Made by a program: the position numbers and the translations under genes. From Triglochin maritima (taxonomy: Eukaryota; Streptophyta; Magnoliopsida; Alismatales; Juncaginaceae), in the NCBI GenBank assembly GCA_963682175.1, contig OY821784.1, forward strand, positions 26,021,621 to 26,085,620: DNA of 64,000 nucleotides. The letters run 5' to 3'. Below the pieces are notes generated by a model that saw only the letters and a list, made by a program, of their open reading frames with translations, searched no databases and was not told the origin of the DNA. Shown piece after piece: positions 57,120-64,000 of the stretch (position 1 is the first letter of the stretch; every line of letters starts with the position of its first letter).

Positions 57120-57400
57120 GATGACCAAACGACTTGGCTTGTTTTGACTTTTTTGATGGATATGTTTTTATGGTCTGTGTTGGGTTTTAAAGATCTTTCA
57201 GATATGGCGTGGGAGTATTTGGGGTCATAAGTTTGCGTAGAATTTGTGGCTTCAAATGATGGATTTGGATTCTTGGTGGATGCTGTGAACTGACGTGGTG
57301 GTGTGTGATTGGTGCTGGAAGTGGATAGGATTCCATTAGGCGAAACATCCATGTATTTACATTGGCGGGACGTAGAACGGCCAGGCACGCCGTGGTAACG
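57120..57400 (-). promoter_or_regulatory. psaK upstream region (probable promoter and 5' UTR)
   Basis: On the minus strand it contains CCAATCAC (about 57312), CCACGTCAG with an ACGT core (about 57293-57301) and CCTATCCACTTCC, whose complement holds an I-box-like GGATAGG (about 57326). No clear TATA box occurs 25-40 bp before a plausible start; TATA-less promoters are known for several plant PSI genes. The TATATAAA at 57453 reads on the plus strand and belongs to the hAT gene. Confidence 0.5.
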
Positions 57401-57745
57401 CGCCGGGCCTGGGAGATTTTTTTTTAATTCTTAAACTACCATCCACATATCTTATATAAACCCCCAACTCCTCTCATTCTATTCACTCAAAACACAACAT
57501 CTCTCGTTCTATTCACACAAATCTCTCCAAATCTGTTCTAATATTTCATTAATTGCTCTGATTTTTGTGGAGATGGGCCGAGTTTGAAGTAAAGCGTGAA
57601 GGTTGAAGCTATAAACAAACATTTGATCATCGATTTTGCGACTTCTCTGCTATTCATTTCCCAGACTTTTTCTAATCATTTTAGTAGTTAAATTTAGTTA
57701 ATCAACCATAATCATGACTTACTCATTTATGAAAAAATTCAGTTT

Positions 57746-58664
57746 TTGTTTGCATATTTAATAATTTCCATGACTTTATCATATAATTCTGAAGATAGTG
57801 ATAACCCACCACATCTCCCTCCCGTTAATCCACCTAAGACAAAAGATAATACGAGTAGTAGAAAAAAAACTAGTCCAGTATGGGTTGATTTTGATCAAGG
57901 ACGTGATGAGAACAGTAATCCAATTGCTACTTGTAAATGGTGTGGTCATGTATATTCGGCTAAGTCAAGTGGAGGACCCGGTCATTGAGGTAGACATCAA
58001 CTTTCATGTAATGTTAAGAATAATACTGCATCGGTAGTTGATTCACATGAATCGGTTTTAGACACAGCTAGTGGAACTTTAAATTTCAGAAGATATTGTC
58101 AGATTAAAGGTAGAGAGATAATTGTTGATTTCATAATTAGATATGAACTACCATTTAGCATATGTGAATCTAAATGCCTTAGGGAAGCAATTGTCTACCA
58201 TAATCCGCAATTTAAACCATTTTCTAGAAAAAACACTTAAAATTATCTCAGTTGATAAATTCAGTAAACAAAGAGAAATCATGATTACTTATTTTTCATC
58301 AAGAAACAATAATGTAGCATTAATCAGTGATGTTTGGACGTGACCAAATAATTATCCTTACTGTTGCGTAATTACTCATTATTTAGATGATTCATGGTGT
58401 TTAAATAAAAAATTCATTTCGTTTTTACCTACTTTGCATCCACACACTACCAAAGTTATAATTAATCACCTTAAATATGTCATCATAGCTAATACTCTTG
58501 AAAATAAAGTTTGTGCAATTGCATTTGATAATGCTACTAACAATAGCAGCAATACAAATGCTTATTAATTATTGCCATCCACCTTTAGATGATTATTTTT
58601 TCATATTAGATGTGTTTGTCACACTTTGAACTTTGTCACACTTTTTTCATAATTAAACCTTACT
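57746..58664 (+). pseudogene. hAT transposase, N-terminal half (BED finger to catalytic core)
   Basis: Starts near MTLSYNSEDSDNPP (57770). The BED zinc finger is VWVDFDQ...ATCKWCGHVYSAKSSGGPGH (57878-57988), with a TGA at 57986 and then GRHQLSC supplying the last finger residues. Downstream frames give GREIIVDFIIRYELPFSICES (58110-58170), FSKQREIMITYFSS, VALISDVWT (start of the RNase H-like fold, with the catalytic Asp in DVW), HLKYVIIANTLENKVCAIAFDNATNN (second catalytic region) and FHIRCVCHTLNFV (58600-58640). Stops lie at 57986 and 58340 and at several later points. It resembles RICESLEEPER-type domesticated or active hAT proteins, but this copy is dead. Confidence 0.85.
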
Positions 58665-59480
58665 TAGCACACGGTGACTTGGTGGATAGTGACTGCTGGA
58701 GTTGTGTTCTGGGACAAGACTGACGTCAGTTGTAACGAGTTTCTCGTCGAGTTCAATAGGAAGTTATTCCCTACACACGTATAAGATCGGAAGCGTGAGG
58801 AGTTCCTAGCACTAGAGCAGCATGACTTGGAGCTGGAGGCCTACATCAACAAGTTCCATTCACTGAAGAAGTACAACCCTGGTATCTATGTTACTGATGA
58901 GCTGCGTGCCATGAAGTTTGTTCACGGGTTGCAGCGAGGTCTGAGATCAAAGGTGCTGATCAGGATGCCTCAGACTCTGGAGGAGGCAGTGAAGTGTGTT
59001 ACTCTGCTGGAAGAGGATTACCGAGAGGGTCGGTCCGGCGAGAAGAGGTCATTCAGCGCATCTCATGGATGACAAGACGAAGGGAAGAAGGGTAGTGACT
59101 GATCGAAGTGGTCCCGTAATGATGAGAAAGAGAGTCAGAAGTCCAGAGGTGGCCGGTGCGAGCACTGTGGTGGAGCACACTCCCCAAAGGATTGTTTCAG
59201 GAGGTCTAGAGCATGTCTGAGATGCGGCCAGATGGGGCATTTCATCCGGGAGTGTCCTCAGAAGATTCCAGGAGGACAGGGTGCAGGCACTAGTAGGCCA
59301 GTCACTGGTGCAAGTCAGGGCAAGACCTCTGGTGGACAGGGCAGCGATGTAGAGCAGGGCAGGCCAGTTGGACGCGTGTTCTCTATCCAAGCTAAGGACA
59401 CCGAGGAGAGCGAGTGAGGCTGCTTGGGACTGTGAGGATGATGTGAGAAGTTTGTATCTTGAGATTTTTGTCGAGACTTA
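58665..59480 (+). pseudogene. Chromovirus-type gag fragment, unit 1
   Basis: Reads VTWWIVTAG, NEFLVEFNRKLFP, KREEFLALEQHDLELEAYINKFHSL, DELRAMKFVHGLQRGLRSKV and TLEEAVKCVTLLEEDYREGR, the Retrotrans_gag pattern of Del/Tekay-like elements. After a frame change come two zinc knuckles, CEHCGGAHSPKDC and CLRCGQMGHFIREC (59157-59260). Stops at about 58785 (after PTHV) and 59070. The N-terminal part of Gag is missing; upstream lies hAT sequence. From 58827 to 59072 the frame is open. It lacks protease, RT and integrase downstream. Confidence 0.85.
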
Positions 59481-59494
59481 GGGATAGCAAATTC

Positions 59495-59964
59495 TCTACC
59501 ATAATCCGCAATTTAAACCATTTTCTAGAAGAACACTTAAAAATATTGCATTTGATAAATTCGGTAAACAAAGAGAAATCATGATTACTTATTTTTCATC
59601 AAGAAACAATAATGTAGCATTAATCAGTGATGTTTGGACGTGACCAAATAATTATCCTTACTCTTGCGTAACTGCTCATTATTTAGATGGTTCATGGTGT
59701 TTAAATAAAAAGTCATTTCATTTTTACCTATTTTGCATCCACACAATACCAAAGTTATATTTAATCACCTTAAATATGTCATCGTAGCTAATACTCTTGA
59801 ATATAAAGTTTGTGCAATTGCATTTGATAATGCTACTAACAATAGTTCAGTAATACAAATGCTTATTAATTATTGCCATCCACCTTTAGATGATTTGCCT
59901 TTTCATATGAGATGTGTTTGTCACACTTTGAACTTTGTCACACTTTTTCATAATAAAACCTTAC
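59495..59964 (+). pseudogene. hAT transposase core fragment, duplicated copy
   Basis: Second copy of 58194-58664 (NHLKYVIVANTLEYKVCAIAFDNATNN, FHMRCVCHTLNFVTLFHN as landmarks). It is slightly better preserved than the first over 59733-59978, with an 81-codon open stretch. Confidence 0.83.
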
Positions 59965-60790
59965 TCAGCACGCGGTGACTTGGTAGAGGGCGACTGCTGG
60001 GGTTGTGTTCTGGGACAGGATTGACGTCAATTGGGATGAGTTTCTCGTTGAGTTCAACAGGAAGTTCTTCCCTCCGCACGTGCAAGATCGGAAGCGCGAG
60101 GAGTTCCTAGCACTAGAGCAGCGGGACTTGGGGCTAGAGGTCTACCTCAACAAGTTCCATTCAGTGTAGAAGTACAACCCTGGTATCTATGTTACTGATA
60201 AGCAGTGTTCCATGAAGTTTGTTCACGGGCTGCAGCAAGGTCTGAGATCGAAGGTGTTGATCAGGATGCCTCAGACTCTGGAGGAGGTAGTGAAGTGTGC
60301 TACTCCGCTGGAAGTGGATTATCAAGAGGGTTAGTCCGATGGGAAGCGGTCATTTGGTGCATCTCATGGACGAAAGGACGAAGGGAAGCAGGGTGGTGAC
60401 TCATCGAAGTGATCCCGCAAGGATGAGAAAGAGAGTCAGAAGTCCGGAGGTGGCCGGTGCGAGCATTGTGGTGGAGCACACGCCACGAAGGACTGTTTCA
60501 GGAGGTCTAGAGCATGTCTGAGATGCGGCCAGATGGGGCATTTCGTCCGGTAGTGTCCTCAAAAGATTCCAGGAGGCCAGGGTGTATGCACTAGCAGGCC
60601 AGACACTGGTGCGAGTCAGGGAAACACCTCTGGTGGATAGGGCCGCGATGCAGAGCAGGTCAGCTGGACACATGTTTTCTATCCAAGGTAAGGACACCAA
60701 GGAGAGCGAGTGAGGCTGCTTGGGACTGTGAGTATGATGTGAGAAGTTTGTATCCTGAGCTTTTTGTCTAGCGTTAGGGATTACAAATTT
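59965..60790 (+). pseudogene. Chromovirus-type gag fragment, unit 2
   Basis: Copy of the unit-1 gag with more stops (for example after NKFHSV at about 60166 and in DYQEG at 60330). Landmarks: FLVEFNRKFFPPHVQDRKREEF, CEHCGGAHATKDC and CLRCGQMGHFV (60457-60550). It ends with ACAAATTTTGAGGACGAAATT, which in this family lies just before the 3' purine tract, so protease to integrase is deleted. Confidence 0.83.
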
Positions 60791-60795
60791 TGAGG

Positions 60796-60820
60796 ACGAA
60801 ATTTATTTAAGGGGGTAGGT
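60796..60820 (+). promoter_or_regulatory. Polypurine tract of the chromovirus-like element
   Basis: GACGAAATTTATTTAAGGGGGTAGGT directly precedes TGTAAGACCC; this GAGGACGAAnnnnnTTTAAGGGGG arrangement is characteristic of Del/Tekay elements. Confidence 0.8.
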
Positions 60821-63649
60821 TGTAAGACCCGCTCTCCTGTTTTATTAATAATAAGTCCACTCTCCACATTTATGCATAATTTAGTTCTTATCTTACCTAA
60901 TTGTGTTTTTTGTATGTTTGTATGCTTGATTCGGGTAGGGTTCCTTGTCGGTCGATCGGGTGCAACTCACCGGGCGAGTGCGCATTTGCTTAACTTGATC
61001 GACTCAATCCGGGATTCGAATGGGTGTATGGTGTGTGTTATGGGCTGAGTCCAGGTGAGGTGGCGTGGGAGTTGAAGGGTTGCTCCTATGTTTGCATACA
61101 CATTATTCATGCTCTTGAATGGTGCCATTTTTGGCATGGTTTGAAGTGGCTTGAATAGCCTTGATGTCTAATGAAGGAGGTGTTTTGTTGCAAACAAATA
61201 GTCTCTCCAGCTCCAGCCGACCCTCACACTTCCTCTCCCATTCTTCGCGTCTCCTCCACCCTCCAGCCAAGTAAACAAGCCACTGTGGTGTTGCTCCGGT
61301 GAGCTTCAATTGCTGCAAGGCCTAAAGCAGCGGCTAGTGCAATTGTTGGTGCGGCTAGAAGTTGGTGGGCAGAATCTCCAGCTAAGCTCAGGCATTCTTC
61401 TTGAAGATCAGGTATGATCCTACCCCTTTAGCATAAGAGGATGTAGAGTGGGTGTTGGACAACGTTTAGTCCAGCACCATTGGGTTAACCGATCTGAGGT
61501 TCGGAGTGCACAAGTGGAGATCTACCGATTGTGTGGACTGTGGTGCGCCATCCGAATTTCAGAGGTGGCTGAGAACCTCCCTCTCTACCACGACCTTGGC
61601 TTCATGTTCTCCATTGGTGGTTCATGGAGAAACCTTAGGAGATGGGGCTGGGCCACGGAGAGCTGGTTGGGAGAGGTTTTGGCTTGCATGTTGCGAGTTG
61701 TGTTAATCACCTTGTGGTGTTTAATCTTATGATCTTTTGGATGTTATGTTCATGCATGGTATTGTGATCAAGTCCAGATTTTCTTGCACGTTATGCTTAC
61801 TGATATTCATGTGTTATGTTATGATTTCGATCAGGCATCATCCATATGACACGTTATTGATTTCAGATGTTGCATCTACTCGTGATCTGATTTTTGTGTT
61901 CAAGTAATGCTGCATGAATCAATTTGAATGTCAAGATGAGCTATCATGTCTGATTTTATTCCAGAAATAACCAATTATATATGTGTTATGTTTTGTAATC
62001 CTATAAGATAAAGTCATTATGTCCGGTTGAGCATAAGTGGCGTAGTTTCATCTAGACATTAATGCTATCGGTAAAATGGATTTACGTCGATCGATTGAGT
62101 TAGTAATCAACTTGATTTCCTTCCAGCAGTAGATGTGAATATATTCATGTTCTGATTTCATGGGTAGCCTCTAATATTAATGTCATGTTCTCACATTGAA
62201 ATGCTATTACATCCATCCATGTTATATGCTGTCCATTATAAGCTTTATTGCAACATGTAACCTTTTTGCATGCATGTATTTTGGGTATATATATATATAT
62301 ATATAGCTTCCTGAGATCATATGCATGTCTTTCCATGTTGGAACACTTATAAACATGTCGTCTCATGTCCACATAAGATCTGATCATGTTCAGAGATTTT
62401 AGTTTTTATCACATGTATGCTCTGAAATTGGTAATTCATATCATCGATTGTTGTGTGGTGCAATTTTGATATCTTGTATTCTTAGGCATGGTTATGTTAC
62501 CCTATTCATGCTAATCTATGTCTGATGTGATGTTATGTTGTGCTCGTGTATGACCCTTCATATTTCAGATCACTTAAACATCATTATCATGACTCGTAGA
62601 CGACCCGATTAGTTGCTGACGGTTTTACTGTTTTGGTTAGGATTGGTTGTTGTTGTGGATGCTATTTGATCCCTGATTTGGGACGTTGTTTCTGATTGTT
62701 GTTTGGGACTGTGAGGAGGGTATTCTTATATACTTCCTTGAGCTCGTTCTGGACTTTGTAGCTACATTAGATTTTAGATGCTTCACTAGCTTTCATTGCA
62801 TTTGATCTGATAAGTAATTCTGGGCACGTTCGGTTTTCTGGGCCGACAAGCCACGAGTGGGACCTTTAGCTTCATAGGTCATCTTCATAAGACCTCTATG
62901 TGGTGGCCAAGCGTAAGATAAGTCCTGGTAGGCGCGCTGCCATTCTGTCTCAGGTTAGATATTCCAAAGTTCACGATTGCACCATGTAGGTTTATTTCGG
63001 TGATTTGGGGTGTCTAACCGGCATACCGTTTTCTGCCAAGCGGTAGGGTCACTTTCGAGTGACTCACTTTTATTTCTGACCAACGTGGCTGGTGTTCTTG
63101 TTCCTTTTAGAGGAATGTGGTCGGGTGCGCCTGACTGGCACGATCATTGGAGTCGTAGCCTTCTATTGCATATTATGCTTTTCTGTTGTGATTCTGATGC
63201 TTTTGTCTTAGTTAGATTGCATCCATTCTTCTATAAAACTCTGATTGGGCCGGGGGCATATTGAGTTTTCTTAATTGAAAACTCACGCATATTTGTTGAT
63301 GTTGTGCCTTAGGTACTTGGGTTCCTTCAGGGGTGGACTGGACGAGTTTCGGAGGGTTCTGTACATGATGGACACGTTGACTAGGGTCTTTCTATTACCT
63401 TTACTTCCGCTTTTATCTTGTTGTGTTTTTGTTTACTTTGATGTGTTGTAATTGAATCCTTTATATATATGGATAATCAGTTGTTTCAGTTATATTTTGT
63501 TGATCTATCCATATATGTTCCTCCATGTGTTGTCGAGTTGTCCATTTCAGTCTGTCTATTGTAACTCCTTTGGTCATCGCGGAGGTCTCTGATCATGACA
63601 CTAGTGTTCCTTTCCCAGTGTGCGTACCCACTAGATCGAGGGCGTGACA
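60821..63649 (+). repeat. LTR of a chromovirus-like element (2829 bp)
   Basis: Starts TGTAAGACCCGCTCTCC after the purine tract and ends CGAGGGCGTGACA, where hAT coding sequence resumes. Reading frames inside (for example 61448-61732) show no conserved motifs. A TA dinucleotide run lies at 62286-62305. No partner 5' LTR is present in the window; its place is taken by the hAT-gag junction. Confidence 0.8.
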
Positions 63650-64000
63650 TGTTAGGAATGCATTTGCTTATGTAGGTTGTAGTAGTACATCCAGATATCA
63701 GGGATTCAGAGAATTTTGTGCATATAATGAAATTAAACCTAAGAAGTTCAAATTAGATGTCCCTCGTTGATGAAATTCTACATATGAAATGTTAAAATGT
63801 TGATTTCCTTATCATCTTGCAATTTCAACCTTTTACAATGAAAAACAAAATGAGCACGTGTTAACCGATTTAGCTTGGGAAAATTGTAAAATTATACATG
63901 CTTTTTTGAAACTTTTTTTCACATCCACTACTAGATTAAAAGGACAATATTACCCAACCTCTAACATATTTATTTCCAATTACTAGAGTATTTGTGAAAT
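63650..64000 (+). pseudogene. hAT transposase, continuation towards the C-terminal region
   Basis: Reads RNAFAYVGCSSTSRYQGFREFC, then LDVPR, a stop, and WNSTYEMLKC (the conserved DVPTRWNSTY motif of plant hAT transposases, 63752-63790), and later LAWENCKIIHAFLKLFF. It follows the part ending at 58664/59964 in the protein, so the retroelement sequence sits inside the gene. It runs out of the window before the C-terminal dimerisation domain. Confidence 0.83.

Larger units (their letters stand above)
58194..60795 (+). repeat. Tandem duplication of a hAT-gag chimera (two units, period 1301 bp)
   Basis: Unit 1 starts at 58194 and unit 2 at 59495, both with TCTACCATAATCCGC. Each contains about 470 bp of hAT transposase joined at the same point (58664 and 59965) to about 820 bp of chromovirus-type gag. 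Unit 1 is preceded by CTTAGGGAAGCAA and ends with CTTAGGGATAGCAA, a short homology at the duplication junction. Unit 2 continues past this point into the native gag-to-LTR sequence. The copies differ by many substitutions and small indels. Confidence 0.88.
57375..64000 (+). mobile_element. hAT DNA transposon (left part), split by a chromovirus-like element
   Basis: A GC-rich block at 57378-57415 (GGCCAGGCACGCCG..GCCGGGCCTGG) resembles the terminal or subterminal GC motifs of plant hAT elements. It is followed by a TATA box (57452-57459), a CT-rich leader and a hAT transposase gene from 57746. The gene is interrupted at about 58664 by rearranged retrotransposon sequence and resumes at 63650. 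The right end lies outside the window, so terminal repeats and the 8-bp duplication could not be confirmed. Confidence 0.72.

Noticed and set aside
57104..57388. Minus-strand 94-codon frame overlapping the psaK start
   Set aside because: It lies upstream of and partly over the psaK initiation codon in another phase and has no protein features; it is 5' UTR/promoter.
57451..57460. TATATAAA as psaK TATA box
   Set aside because: It is oriented for the plus strand and followed by the hAT leader and BED-finger ORF.
61448..61732. 94-codon frame as a gene
   Set aside because: It lies inside the 2.8-kb LTR, shows no motif and has no counterpart elsewhere in the window.
1..64000. CRISPR arrays, bacterial operons or Shine-Dalgarno-driven genes
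   Set aside because: No regularly spaced short repeats with unique spacers; spliced psaK and plant transposons show nuclear eukaryotic DNA.
23..64000. A wholly new gene system made of several intact genes
   Set aside because: Outside psaK and the 441-aa chimeric ORF, all recognised genes are broken or fragments; the unusual signals are structural (palindrome pairs, foldbacks, odd junctions), not a multi-gene system.

Overview
This is a stretch of plant nuclear chromosome, almost certainly a flowering plant. The one intact gene is a spliced nuclear gene for photosystem I subunit K (psaK, 55947-57119, minus strand). Nearly everything else is plant-type transposon sequence: Ty3/gypsy elements of the Athila type, SIRE-type Ty1/copia elements, an L1-like LINE, an En/Spm (CACTA) DNA transposon, a hAT transposon, and chromovirus-like LTRs. 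Species cannot be named from the sequence. There are no CRISPR arrays, rRNA or tRNA genes; the tRNA-like strings are primer-binding sites (PBS) of retrotransposons.

The left 53 kb is one nest of insertions. The outermost visible layer is a degraded copia element, F (31273-53105). Its 5' LTR was hit by a gypsy LTR, B' (29964-31272). B' was split by Athila-like element D (+, 24864-29963), and D by Athila-like element B (-, 12156-24863). In the RT of B sits an LTR fragment (11780-12155). That LTR was split by an L1-type LINE (+, 6448-11779), and the LINE by element A (-, 1-6447), a solo LTR of family B (7837-9205) and a solo LTR of family A (9906-11087). The 5' LTR of B also contains element C (-, 17774-24290). 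F itself also received a gag-only SIRE element, E (31464-36751, duplication ATTCA), a solo B LTR (36962-38532, duplication ATTGG), a mosaic of B-type LTR pieces (40153-43469), another LTR (from 44368) and a 6.8-kb CACTA element (45918-52708, duplication AGT).

Right of the nest lie host sequences: a dead carboxylesterase (about 53200-53880), a solo LTR with duplication AGAAC (54426-55550), psaK, and then a hAT transposase gene (57746 to beyond the end). The hAT gene is split by a rearranged chromovirus-like element: two tandem 1.3-kb units that each fuse hAT to gag, followed by a 2.8-kb LTR.

No element carries a complete set of intact genes, so all depend on helpers or are dead. Points most worth attention: (1) a pair of short GC palindromes found in U3 and again in the leader near the PBS of the gypsy families, with conserved spacing but different sequence per family; (2) a chimeric ORF joining a gag-like zinc-knuckle region to a fragment of RT, present in two elements with different LTR families; (3) a solo LTR carrying a PBS stub and flanked by a 35-bp target duplication; (4) a ~240-bp-arm foldback inside a gypsy LTR; (5) the tandemly duplicated hAT-gag chimera with microhomology at its junction.
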